From the NCBI GenBank assembly GCA_003557805.1, contig PWNY01000254.1:1-15365 (forward strand): DNA of 15,365 nt, given 5' to 3'. Source of the DNA: Bacteroidales bacterium. Its GTDB lineage: Bacteria > Bacteroidota > Bacteroidia > Bacteroidales > UBA7960. The first letter of the stretch is position 1. Each line of letters begins with the position of its first letter. A program made the position numbers and the translations under genes. Positions 8,114 to 15,166 of the stretch are shown here, in pieces. Below the pieces are notes generated by a model. The model saw only the letters and a program-made list of their open reading frames with translations, was not told where the DNA came from and searched no databases.

Positions 8114-9274
8114 ATGAAGATCCCAAAGAACAGAAAGAACGATTACAGCAGGGAAGCGATCAACATCAGAAAGGAGTTCCTTTCAGAGCATTGCGGCTGC
8201 AATATTGAGCAGCTTGTCAACAGTAAAATCGACCCGGAAATTACCCGGGGAAATATCGAAAGTATTATTGGATTTGCACAGGTACCTGTCGGACTGTCAG
8301 GTCCACTCCAAATTAATGGTGAACATGCAAGTGGTAATTATTATGTCCCGCTGGCAACCACGGAAGGGGCCCTGATATCGTCATACACCCGTGGCGCTGC
8401 AGCCATAAGTTTGTCGGGTGGGGTAAACGTTGCAGTTACCCGTGACCAGATCCAAAGGGCTCCATATTTTGTGCTTGAAGACCTTTTCAAGGCCAGGGAG
8501 TTTGCTTCCTGGATTGACAGAAACTTCAGCAGGATCAAAGAAGCCGCCGAAAAGACAACAAGCCATGGTAAACTTAAAGACTACAGCATATACACCCAGG
8601 GGCGCATTGTCTATCTCAGGCTGGTCTTCACAACAGGGGATGCGATGGGGATGAACATGATCACCAAGGCGTCAAGGGAAGCATGCAGGTTCATTGCCAG
8701 GAACTTTCCGGTTGTAGAGTATGCCATAGAAAGCAATATGGCGGTAGATAAGAAACCCTCACAGATTAACACCATCCTTGGCCGGGGTAAATCGGTCACA
8801 GCAGAGGTGATGTTCAGTGGCAGGGTGATAAAAAGACTGATGCGAACCACAGCCAGGGAAATTGACAACGCATACCGCCGGCAGGTAACCGGTGCACAGC
8901 TTGCAGGGGTAATGGGGTCAAACGGTCATGTGGCCAACGGTGTTGCTGCCCTGTTCCTTGCCTGCGGACAGGACATGGCAAATCTTAGTGAATCGTGTGT
9001 GGGATATATATACACTGAAACCATAGGCGAAGACCTTTACGTATCCCTTCAGATGCCTTCGCTGGTCTCCGGCACTGTTGGAGGTGGAGTATCCCTCCCG
9101 ACACAGAGGGAGTGCCTGGAAATAATAGGATGCTACGGTAAGGGAAAGGCAAAAAAGTTCGCAGAAATCGCAGCTGCAACCATAATGGCAGGTGAAATAT
9201 CACTTGCCGCCTCAATTGTAGCAGGTGATTTTGTAACCGCGCACGAAAAATACGGCCGCAACCGCCCTAAATAA
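8114..9274 (+). CDS. hmgA: Hydroxymethylglutaryl-CoA reductase, class I type
   Basis: This soluble 386-residue enzyme converts HMG-CoA to mevalonate with two NAD(P)H, the committed step of the mevalonate route to isoprenoids. It has no N-terminal membrane region, and a catalytic domain of this length is usual for prokaryotic forms. The four catalytic residues are present: Glu84 in PLATTEGALIS, Lys213 in DKKPSQIN, Asp287 in GQDMAN and His377 in TAHEKYGRNR. The cofactor motif DAMGMNM is at 176-182. PLATTEG and DKKP are class I features; class II enzymes have a different motif around the Glu. Class I enzymes usually prefer NADPH. ATG 8114 follows an A-rich stretch without a clear Shine-Dalgarno sequence. 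The gene is probably co-transcribed with the MscS gene and converges on pfkA with a 10-base gap. No other mevalonate genes lie in the window. Confidence 0.95.
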   Translation: MKIPKNRKNDYSREAINIRKEFLSEHCGCNIEQLVNSKIDPEITRGNIESIIGFAQVPVGLSGPLQINGEHASGNYYVPLATTEGALISSYTRGAAAISLSGGVNVAVTRDQIQRAPYFVLEDLFKAREFASWIDRNFSRIKEAAEKTTSHGKLKDYSIYTQGRIVYLRLVFTTGDAMGMNMITKASREACRFIARNFPVVEYAIESNMAVDKKPSQINTILGRGKSVTAEVMFSGRVIKRLMRTTAREIDNAYRRQVTGAQLAGVMGSNGHVANGVAALFLACGQDMANLSESCVGYIYTETIGEDLYVSLQMPSLVSGTVGGGVSLPTQRECLEIIGCYGKGKAKKFAEIAAATIMAGEISLAASIVAGDFVTAHEKYGRNRPK

Positions 9275-9284
9275 GCTGCCTGGA

Positions 9285-10262
9285 CTACAGGGCGAGTATT
9301 TCAGCTATTGTGTGCAGCTCTACATTGACAGGACGGTTGTATTTAATGGTTTGCTCAAAAGGCGTAAACTCAATCTTACGGTTTATTGACCCAACCATCA
9401 TACCCCTTTTTCCGTCAATCAGGGCCTTCACAGCCTGGTAACCCAGCCCACTGGCAAGAACCCTGTCATAAGCGGTGGGGGCCCCTCCCCTTTGTATATG
9501 ACCAAGGATGCTCACCCTGATGTCATAATCCGGGAACTTTTCCCTTATCTTTTTTTCTACTTCTAATGCGCCTCCAAAATCATCACCCTCAGCAACTATT
9601 ATTATACCGGCACCCTCATCATGCGACTTCCCTTTCTCCAAAGACTCATAGAGATCCTCAATGAATGTCTTTGCCTCTGGTATAAGAATTTTTTCTGCTC
9701 CTGTGGCAATACCGCTTCGCAAGGCAATAAATCCGGCATCCCTGCCCATAACCTCAACAATGAAAAGCCTGTCGTGGGAATGGGCTGTGTCACGTATTTT
9801 ATCAACTGCGGCCACTACGGTATTCACTGCAGTGTCATAACCTATGGTGTAATCTGTTCCGTAAAGGTCATTATCAATTGTTCCTGGCAGCCCGATTACC
9901 GGGAAATCATGTTCCTTGCCCAAAAGCCTTGCACCGGTAAGGGTACCGTCACCTCCGATTACTACCAAGCCATCAATGTCGTATTTTTTTAGTGTTTCAA
10001 AGGCCTTTTCCCGGCCTTCTGCTGTCTTAAACTCCTTACACCTTGCACTTTTTAAAATGGTACCCCCACGATGTATAATGTTGTAAACAGAGTTCCCGTC
10101 AAGCGGCTTTATAATGTCGTGTATCAGTCCGTAATATCCCTTGTATATTCCATAAACCTCAGCACCATAATGCATACCTGCCTTTACAACAGCACGTATG
10201 GCGGCATTCATCCCCGGGGTGTCACCGCCTGAGGTTAGTACACCTATTCTTTTCATTTTCAT
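9285..10262 (-). CDS. pfkA: ATP-dependent 6-phosphofructokinase
   Basis: This is PfkA, which phosphorylates fructose 6-phosphate to fructose 1,6-bisphosphate in cytoplasmic glycolysis. Counting from the second Met (codon at 10254-10256), the protein has 323 residues, the normal size. Motifs follow the E. coli enzyme: TSGGDTPGMNAAIR at 8-21, GGDGT with Asp103-Gly104, PGTIDND with catalytic Asp128, VEVMGRDAG at 168-175 and LGHIQRGGAP at 251-260. Gly104 and the Gly before TIDND are the residues found in ATP-using enzymes; pyrophosphate-dependent ones carry Asp and Lys at these positions. Two Met codons (10260-10262 and 10254-10256) are both plausible starts. An in-frame TTG at 10283 adds only residues not found in the family. 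The gene starts about 29 bases after the TPR lipoprotein stop, which suggests one transcript. Confidence 0.95.
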   Translation of the reverse strand: MKMKRIGVLTSGGDTPGMNAAIRAVVKAGMHYGAEVYGIYKGYYGLIHDIIKPLDGNSVYNIIHRGGTILKSARCKEFKTAEGREKAFETLKKYDIDGLVVIGGDGTLTGARLLGKEHDFPVIGLPGTIDNDLYGTDYTIGYDTAVNTVVAAVDKIRDTAHSHDRLFIVEVMGRDAGFIALRSGIATGAEKILIPEAKTFIEDLYESLEKGKSHDEGAGIIIVAEGDDFGGALEVEKKIREKFPDYDIRVSILGHIQRGGAPTAYDRVLASGLGYQAVKALIDGKRGMMVGSINRKIEFTPFEQTIKYNRPVNVELHTIAEILAL

Positions 10263-10291
10263 AAGCAGATATTTTTGTACCAAAAATGGCG

Positions 10292-11179
10292 TTAGTCTAA
10301 CTTTTGACGGTAGTAGCGCGCCTTCTCCTCGTCCTGGAAGCGCTCGTAAATATTTGCCAGATAGCTGGCATATTCACTCTTTGGAGTCTGGTCAAAAAGC
10401 CTCTTGAAATAATCAAGTGAAATGTGCAGGTGTGTGTTAACTATCTCAAGTGCATCAAGAAGCTGTGCGTACTGCCTGTGCGTCCTGTTTTGCTCATATT
10501 CACGCATCTCCCTGTTGTATAGTTCTTCCGCCTTTCTGAAGTGTTTTTTTGCCAACCAGTCGAGGGCAGGCTTGTTATCAGGGTCCAGACTGACCAGTTT
10601 TTCTGCCAACTCTGTGGCATCTTCCTCTTTGTCAAGTGACAACAGTACCTCCAGGTAAGAGGTCATCTTACCCTTGTCCCCGTGCGGATCTGACTCAAGT
10701 ATGAACCACAGCTCATAAGCCTGCCTGTAGTTCATGCTTTCGACCAGGGTTTCAAACAACCTGCTCTGCATGGCAGGAAACTGTTCTGTATCCGGATAGT
10801 TCTCCACGTAGTTCTCAAGCATTGTTATCTCCCTTGACAGATTGTCAATCTCACGGTAAGATTCTGCAAGGGCAGCCAGAACTGTTTCGTCAGCTGCACC
10901 GGCATGCCTTGCCAGCTCCAGGTATTCAATTACATCCGTTGTATGTCCAAGCTCATATGCAAGTAGTCCGGCACGCCTGAATACCTCACCTTCAGGTTGT
11001 ACACCACTCTCTGCAGAGGCATTTATCAGCTCTTTGTAATGAGCAAATGCCTCCCGGGTATTGCCTTCGTTATAAGCAGTTTCTGCCTCTGTTGCAATTT
11101 CATTCAGATGACGCGCTGGAGAACAGGAAATTACAAAAAGACCTGCGAGAATAAAAACAATATATATTACTGACCTCAT
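10292..11179 (-). CDS. Tetratricopeptide-repeat lipoprotein
   Basis: The protein has 295 residues with an SPII signal: MRSV n-region, hydrophobic core and lipobox VISC, with lipidated Cys at 19. The rest is almost all alpha-helical with TPR-like pairs, such as AETAYNEGNTREAFAHYKEL (about 32-51), a pair near 66-90, one near 100-125 and one near 174-200. The C-terminus has ASYLANIYERFQDEEKARYY at about 271-290. TPR arrays are protein-binding scaffolds, and here it would act on the periplasmic face of an envelope membrane. Partner and function are unknown. The residues after Cys19 (SPARHL) lack the acidic surface-export signal, which favours a periplasmic location. The start is ATG at 11177-11179; a TTG directly before it is less likely. 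It appears to be the first gene of a unit with pfkA, but the pairing gives no obvious functional hint. Confidence 0.8.
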   Translation of the reverse strand: MRSVIYIVFILAGLFVISCSPARHLNEIATEAETAYNEGNTREAFAHYKELINASAESGVQPEGEVFRRAGLLAYELGHTTDVIEYLELARHAGAADETVLAALAESYREIDNLSREITMLENYVENYPDTEQFPAMQSRLFETLVESMNYRQAYELWFILESDPHGDKGKMTSYLEVLLSLDKEEDATELAEKLVSLDPDNKPALDWLAKKHFRKAEELYNREMREYEQNRTHRQYAQLLDALEIVNTHLHISLDYFKRLFDQTPKSEYASYLANIYERFQDEEKARYYRQKLD

Positions 11180-11245
11180 CAAAATATCAAAAATTTAGAT
11201 CCCGGGACATAAAGTTACAAACCCGGTAACCAGGTTAACGAACTG

Positions 11246-11253
11246 CAAAATTA
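11246..11253 (-). promoter_or_regulatory. Putative -7 box for the TPR lipoprotein-pfkA unit
   Basis: The minus strand reads TAATTTTG, an exact TAnnTTTG match, about 67 bases upstream of the ATG at 11179. No -33 TTTG was found at the right distance. Confidence 0.42.
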
Positions 11254-11329
11254 AGTATTATATAACCAGAATGAACATTAAATTTGCTATATTGAAAAAG
11301 CAAGGAATATGTACTTATCTTGTTCTCTG

Positions 11330-11350
11330 ACTAAAACCGGAACTAAAACC
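11330..11350 (+). repeat. Short tandem direct repeat ACTAAAACC upstream of the ECF promoter
   Basis: ACTAAAACC occurs at 11330-11338 and again at 11342-11350, a period of 12 bases, close to one helical turn. The second copy ends 12 bases before the -35 element of the ECF-type promoter. It could be a regulator site or a chance duplication. Confidence 0.45.
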
Positions 11351-11362
11351 AAACAGGCTTCC

Positions 11363-11386
11363 AACCTTTTAGAGCTTAATACCGTC
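11363..11386 (+). promoter_or_regulatory. ECF-sigma-type promoter for the lipoprotein-sigma-anti-sigma operon
   Basis: AACC at 11363-11366 (within CCAACC) is followed after exactly 16 bases by CGTC at 11383-11386 (within CGTCT). AAC at -35 and CGT at -10 with a spacer of about 16 bases is the general pattern of ECF promoters. The same hexamer, spacer length and -10 block occur again at 14061-14084 before the DUF4382 gene. The ECF sigma factor encoded at 12265 is the obvious candidate to read both, making the operon autoregulated. Transcription would start near 11392, leaving a leader of almost 120 bases. Confidence 0.7.
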
Positions 11387-11508
11387 TATTTTTTATGATA
11401 TTGTGAACATAAACCAACTGTCATAAATATATAAGATATATAATGCCATCAACATCAGCTACACCCGATATTATTGCCGCTAACGGCTGCAAGACCGCAT
11501 ACAAGTCA

Positions 11509-12261
11509 ATGAAAAAGAAAATAAAAGCAGGTTTTTTAACGGTCAGGGCAATGGTGGTCCTGGTCCTGCCGTTAATTCTTATCAGCTCCTGCGAGAAGAT
11601 TCTTGATCAGCCGGATGATAAAAAACCTGCAGAGCTTCGGTTTGAGTTCGCAATGGGAACGCATGAGCTGTCAGACGACAAGTTTGACAAGGCAAACAAA
11701 GCGGTTGGAAAATTTTCGGTCGAAAGCGGATTTATTTCCGTGAGCAATATTGAGTTCGACGGAAGGCGGCAGGAAGGGGATGACGTATACTTTATCTCCG
11801 ACTTCGATGAACCCTTACTAATAGACCTTTCAGGTGAATTCGAAGATGCAGGTATTAGCTTCGATATTCCCCAGGGTATCTATACCATGATAGAGGTGAC
11901 ACTGCATATCGGAACCGGAGAGCACCCTGCACTCAGAATGCAGGGCGAATACCGGAAAAACGTACACCAGAGCATACCGGTGCTGTTTAATTATGGCTAT
12001 CCTGAACAGGTTAGGATAAGGGCAAAACCGGGAAGTTCTGCAAGTAATATTGTATTTACAAAAGAAGATTCTTCAACTGCAAGGGTGATTGTTGAAACAG
12101 AGTCGCTTTTTCGCCTTGTCAACTATGGAATGATAGTCCAGGCCGAAACCGTGGAAATTGACGGAAAGGAGATGATACTGATAAATGAGAATACAAATAC
12201 GGGGTTGTTCAACAGTATCTCTGCAAGAATGAACAACTCCTTTACGGTTGTCATAGAATGA
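11509..12261 (+). CDS. Lipoprotein distantly related to DUF4382, first gene of the sigma operon
   Basis: The protein has 250 residues. MKKKIKAGF opens an SPII signal peptide with lipobox ISSC and lipidated Cys28. I recognise no named domain in a direct way, but two blocks line up with the DUF4382 protein at 14187. FISVSNIEF ... DFDEPLLIDLSG matches FITFTEIQY ... EFEEPVKINLLD, and DIPQGIYTMIEVTL matches EMPAGSYSQIRFML, in the same order and similar spacing. It therefore looks like a divergent member of the same beta-sandwich family. The sigma gene begins three bases after its stop, so the genes are tightly linked. The start at 11509 gives a normal signal peptide; 11443 would put 22 extra polar residues before it. 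Role unknown; it may be an envelope target or ligand of the sensing system. Confidence 0.8.
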   Translation: MKKKIKAGFLTVRAMVVLVLPLILISSCEKILDQPDDKKPAELRFEFAMGTHELSDDKFDKANKAVGKFSVESGFISVSNIEFDGRRQEGDDVYFISDFDEPLLIDLSGEFEDAGISFDIPQGIYTMIEVTLHIGTGEHPALRMQGEYRKNVHQSIPVLFNYGYPEQVRIRAKPGSSASNIVFTKEDSSTARVIVETESLFRLVNYGMIVQAETVEIDGKEMILINENTNTGLFNSISARMNNSFTVVIE

Positions 12262-12264
12262 TGT

Positions 12265-12810
12265 ATGAATAATGACCTGTACTCAGAAGAGGAGGTTATA
12301 AAGGGGTGTATCAAAAATGACCGCCACTTCCAGGAGATACTGTACCGCAAATATGCACGGAAAATGTACGGTATCTGCAAGGGGTATGCCGGTAACCGGG
12401 GTCTTGCGCAGGATATGCTTCAGGATGCCTTTGTAAAGGTTTTCAAAAGGATAGGCCAATACAGCGGCAAAGGCTCGCTGGAGGGGTGGATACGTAGAAT
12501 AGTCACCAATACTGCTATAGACAACCTCAGGCAGGACTCAAACTATTCAAGCCTGTTCAGGGAAGATATTGCTGAAAATGATGGCTTTGATGATAACGCA
12601 ACTTTTGCAGGTATCGCTGAAAAGGATATACTGACTCAAATATCCAGGCTTCCTGCCGGGGCCAGGATAATTTTCAACCTCTATGCAGTGGAAGGATTCA
12701 GTCATAAGGAAATAGCAAGTAAACTAAACATAAGCACAGGTACCTCAAAGTCTCAGTACTCAAGGGCGAGACAACTGTTACAGGACTGGTTGCAAAAAAC
12801 CGGTAATTGA
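12265..12810 (+). CDS. ECF-family RNA polymerase sigma factor
   Basis: The 181 residues comprise only sigma regions 2 and 4. Region 2 spans about 22-90 (FQEILYRKYARKMYGIC, then DMLQDAFVKVFKRI and SLEGWIRRIVTNTAIDNLR, the core-binding and -10-melting parts). A linker of about 30 residues follows. Region 4 spans about 121-176, with LPAGARIIFNLYAVEGFSHKEIASKL and the DNA-reading helix GTSKSQYSRAR. ECF factors direct RNA polymerase to small regulons and are normally held inactive by a co-encoded anti-sigma protein, as would be the case here: the next gene starts two bases after the stop. Two nearby promoters, at 11363 and 14061, have matching ECF-type elements and are the likely targets. The start is ATG 12265; closer ATGs are out of frame or immediately stopped. 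Confidence 0.95.
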   Translation: MNNDLYSEEEVIKGCIKNDRHFQEILYRKYARKMYGICKGYAGNRGLAQDMLQDAFVKVFKRIGQYSGKGSLEGWIRRIVTNTAIDNLRQDSNYSSLFREDIAENDGFDDNATFAGIAEKDILTQISRLPAGARIIFNLYAVEGFSHKEIASKLNISTGTSKSQYSRARQLLQDWLQKTGN

Positions 12811-12812
12811 TC

Positions 12813-14000
12813 ATGCGGATAGAAAAATGGTATAAACTGTGGATGGAGTCAGCTCATGAAGATCCCCCGGAAAAAGTCTGGGAAGGGATACAGGATGAGC
12901 TTGATGTTGACCTGGTATGGGGCGGCTTAAGCAAAAGGCTTGGAACCAGGAGGGCATTACTGGGTCATAAAAACCTTATATACACAAGCATTGCTGCTTC
13001 CATGCTTCTCCTGGTGGTTGCTGCAGGTCTTTTTTATTATTTATCCGTTAATAACGTAAGCAGGGATTATATTGCTGACATAACACATGTTTCGCCCACA
13101 ACCGCAGAAAGGTTACAGTCATTACCGGCAGAAAGATCCGCGATTACCACAACCACTGGCTATGCAACTCACCTTGACAAGAGAACTGCATATTCCGGGA
13201 TGCATTTCAGAGAACACGGCACAGGTGGTTTTCAGTCAGAGGACAGACAGTATTACCGGATAGTTGCCCTGCCTCCAGAAAATTCCTTACAGCCAACTGA
13301 TATTCCTTATGCAGTTTCTGGTCTGGATATCTACCTTAGGCCTGCAGATATGACCACGGACTACCAGGAGATCACAGGAGAAAGCACAGAGGAAACACCA
13401 ACACCCCGCTTCTTTGCCGGGCTTTCAGCACAGTTCGCCAATACATGGATGATGAATAACAAGACATTATCTGGCCTTCAAACCTCCTCCCTGACAGATA
13501 CCAGGCTCTCTTTTGGCAAATCCTTTGGCCTTACCGGTGGAGTCACATTATCAGAAAAGACAGAACTTCAGATGAACCTGGATATATTGTCACAAAAAAG
13601 GCAGGGCTACAATGAGTACATCCACGGCCGCTATGTATCAACAAGCCTGGACATGGACTATACCAAACTCTCGCTTACAGTTCATTACAGGCCCCTTAAG
13701 CACCTTCCTCACAGGGTTGTTGGGGGCGGTTACCTGGGTTACCTGATGGATGCAAGCAGCAAGGTAAACGGCAACAGCGAATCTATCAGGGATATGTATT
13801 CAAGCCTGGACTATGGTGTAACTGGCGGATATGAGTACCTGCACAACCTGGGTAACAACATACAGCTTGGTACAGGGCTCTATGCAAACTATGGCCTCAG
13901 GAATGTATTCGCAGGCGATGAATACATACCAAGTTACCTGGGCAGGACACACCACCTTTCGTTCCATCTGGGCATATCTGTCCGCTATGGCTTTTACTGA
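12813..14000 (+). CDS. Dual-membrane-spanning anti-sigma factor: cytoplasmic head, membrane helix, periplasmic linker, outer-membrane barrel
   Basis: This 395-residue protein has four parts. Residues 1-54 are a charged cytoplasmic head with the PPEKVWEGIQDEL pattern common at the start of Bacteroidota anti-sigma proteins. Residues 55-78 are a single membrane helix. Residues 79-197 form a Thr/Ser/Pro-rich linker of about 120 residues without obvious domains. Residues 198-395 are a beta-barrel of PorT/OMP_b-brl type: amphipathic strands such as FFAGLSAQFANTW, KTELQMNLDILS, KLSLTVHYRP and LSFHLGISVRYGFY, ending in an aromatic Tyr as outer-membrane barrels do. The protein would bridge both membranes. 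This matches, from memory, the Dma anti-sigma proteins of Bacteroides thetaiotaomicron. Its position two bases after the ECF sigma gene supports an anti-sigma role. ATG 12813 is preferred to the TTG at 12807, which overlaps the sigma stop. Anti-sigma activity is inferred. Confidence 0.87.
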   Translation: MRIEKWYKLWMESAHEDPPEKVWEGIQDELDVDLVWGGLSKRLGTRRALLGHKNLIYTSIAASMLLLVVAAGLFYYLSVNNVSRDYIADITHVSPTTAERLQSLPAERSAITTTTGYATHLDKRTAYSGMHFREHGTGGFQSEDRQYYRIVALPPENSLQPTDIPYAVSGLDIYLRPADMTTDYQEITGESTEETPTPRFFAGLSAQFANTWMMNNKTLSGLQTSSLTDTRLSFGKSFGLTGGVTLSEKTELQMNLDILSQKRQGYNEYIHGRYVSTSLDMDYTKLSLTVHYRPLKHLPHRVVGGGYLGYLMDASSKVNGNSESIRDMYSSLDYGVTGGYEYLHNLGNNIQLGTGLYANYGLRNVFAGDEYIPSYLGRTHHLSFHLGISVRYGFY

Positions 14001-14060
14001 CATCTGGCTAAAAAAGACTCCTTCCCCTGATGCATGCACGTGAATATTAAAATGGAAGCC

Positions 14061-14084
14061 AACCATTAGCCGTTTTGTATCGTC
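14061..14084 (+). promoter_or_regulatory. ECF-sigma-type promoter for the DUF4382 lipoprotein gene
   Basis: AACC at 14061-14064, exactly 16 bases, then CGTC at 14081-14084. With flanks it reads CCAACC-N16-CGTCT, identical in its conserved parts to the promoter at 11363-11386, while the spacer differs. The shared motif in front of both transcription units of this cluster is good evidence that one ECF sigma factor reads both. Transcription would start near 14090, giving a leader of about 97 bases. Confidence 0.7.
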
Positions 14085-14088
14085 TTTA

Positions 14089-14149
14089 TTGCAGAGCAAC
14101 AGGATAATTGATTATTTGATTATTCAGCTTGTATCTGTTGCAGCAACAG
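14089..14149 (+). repeat. Repeated dyad in the leader of the DUF4382 gene
   Basis: TTGCAGAGCAACAG (14089-14102) and TTGCAGCAACAG (14138-14149) are near copies differing by one inserted AG step. The second copy lies in CTGTTGCAGCAACAG (14135-14149), a six-base-pair hairpin with a three-base loop. CTGTTGC (14135-14141) can also pair with GCAACAG at 14096-14102, so two alternative stems are possible. These could be operator half-sites or an RNA fold; no family is recognised. Confidence 0.4.
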
Positions 14150-14175
14150 CATACTGCATTTTTAAAACATTAAAA

Positions 14176-14181
14176 AAGGAG
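14176..14181 (+). promoter_or_regulatory. Strong Shine-Dalgarno site for the DUF4382 gene
   Basis: AAGGAG with a five-base gap to ATG 14187. The other genes here have weak or no such site, as is common in Bacteroidota, so this one fixes the start and hints at strong translation. Confidence 0.6.
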
Positions 14182-14186
14182 AAACA

Positions 14187-15104
14187 ATGAGAATTTACAG
14201 CAAAGTTATAATAGCATTGTCAACAATTCTATTTGCATCGGTATTGATTAGCGGATGCGATAAGGATGAAAATGAGACTATTTCAAAGAAAGGGGGAATA
14301 AACCTGTACCTTACAGATGCACCAATTGATACAAGTGAAATCAAGGGTGTATTTATAACTTTCACTGAGATCCAGTATCACGATAACATCAGTGGCAACT
14401 GGTATTCATTCGATGAATTCGAAGAACCGGTCAAAATAAACCTTCTTGACCTGACAAGGGGTGAGGTCAAGTTATTGGGCTTCTTCGAGATGCCGGCCGG
14501 CAGCTACTCCCAGATCAGGTTTATGCTTGATGCCCCTGAAAGAGGCCAGGGTCCACCACAGACTCCCGGTTCTTACCTGGAGTTCAGCGATGGAAGCACA
14601 ACAGCCCTGTTTGTACCCAGTGGTTCAGAATCGGGCTTTAAGGGAGTTGGTGCATTCAATGTGGCGGCAAATGGGGTTACTGATATTACAGCTGATTTTG
14701 ATGTAAGAAGGTCGGTGGTCAAGGCAGGAGCTTCAGGCCGCTATATTCTAAAGCCAACGATCCGGCTTGTTGTAAACAATGAAGCAGGAAGAATAGTTGG
14801 GCAGGTAACCAATATACCAGAAGGAACTGACATTACAGTGTATGCATACGAGGAAGGCGTATATAACGCTGATGAAGCAGCCGACCCCGAAGAAGAAGAG
14901 GTAAGGTTCCCGAATGCGGTAAACAGTGACATGCTTTCACAGGACAATATGTACCATCTCGATTTTCTCGCAGAAGGCAGTTATGACCTGGTAGTGGGGG
15001 CCTCAGTGGAAGGAGAGTTCACCGGAGTTTTAGGTGTGATTGAATCAGTAGAGGTGAAATCCGGGGAAACTACCAACCTGCCTATTGATATTGACTCCCT
15101 TTAA
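14187..15104 (+). CDS. DUF4382 domain lipoprotein
   Basis: The protein has 305 residues with an SPII signal (lipobox ISGC, lipidated Cys24). The residues after the Cys, DKDENE, include Lys followed by acidic residues, which resembles the lipoprotein export signal that sends Bacteroidota lipoproteins to the cell surface. Residues about 37-195 are a DUF4382 domain, starting with GINLYLTDAPIDTSEIKGVFI and including FDEFEEPVKINLLDL and MPAGSYSQIRFML. Residues 198-305 look like a transthyretin/carboxypeptidase-regulatory-type beta-sandwich (GRIVGQVTNI ... AEGSYDLVVGA ... VEVKSGETTNLPI) with an acidic insert DPEEEEV. The function of DUF4382 is not known. An AAGGAG ribosome-binding site lies at 14176-14181, five bases before the ATG and unusually strong for this window, suggesting high expression. 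It has its own ECF-type promoter and a strong terminator. Confidence 0.92.
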   Translation: MRIYSKVIIALSTILFASVLISGCDKDENETISKKGGINLYLTDAPIDTSEIKGVFITFTEIQYHDNISGNWYSFDEFEEPVKINLLDLTRGEVKLLGFFEMPAGSYSQIRFMLDAPERGQGPPQTPGSYLEFSDGSTTALFVPSGSESGFKGVGAFNVAANGVTDITADFDVRRSVVKAGASGRYILKPTIRLVVNNEAGRIVGQVTNIPEGTDITVYAYEEGVYNADEAADPEEEEVRFPNAVNSDMLSQDNMYHLDFLAEGSYDLVVGASVEGEFTGVLGVIESVEVKSGETTNLPIDIDSL

Positions 15105-15166
15105 GGGAACAATTGTAGTGGAATATATATTATTCCAAAACCAGTTTAGTAGTATATAAAGAGAAT

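Larger units (their letters stand above)
11180..11508 (+). other. Divergent intergenic region between the TPR gene and the sigma operon
   Basis: This stretch of 329 bases is AT-rich and holds no convincing gene. It contains the minus-strand -7 box for the TPR gene, a pair of ACTAAAACC direct repeats (11330-11338 and 11342-11350) and the plus-strand ECF-type promoter at 11363-11386. From there on it is probably the leader of the sigma operon. A possible upstream ATG at 11443, in frame with the lipoprotein, would add 22 residues before the signal peptide and is judged less likely. Confidence 0.6.

Noticed and set aside
10263..10283. TTG-initiated extension of pfkA
   Set aside because: The family starts directly before KRIGVLTSGG, and the added residues are not part of any PfkA I know.
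11443..11508. Upstream in-frame ATG extending the first lipoprotein by 22 residues
   Set aside because: The extension is polar and would precede an otherwise standard signal peptide starting MKKKIK, which is atypical for a lipoprotein.
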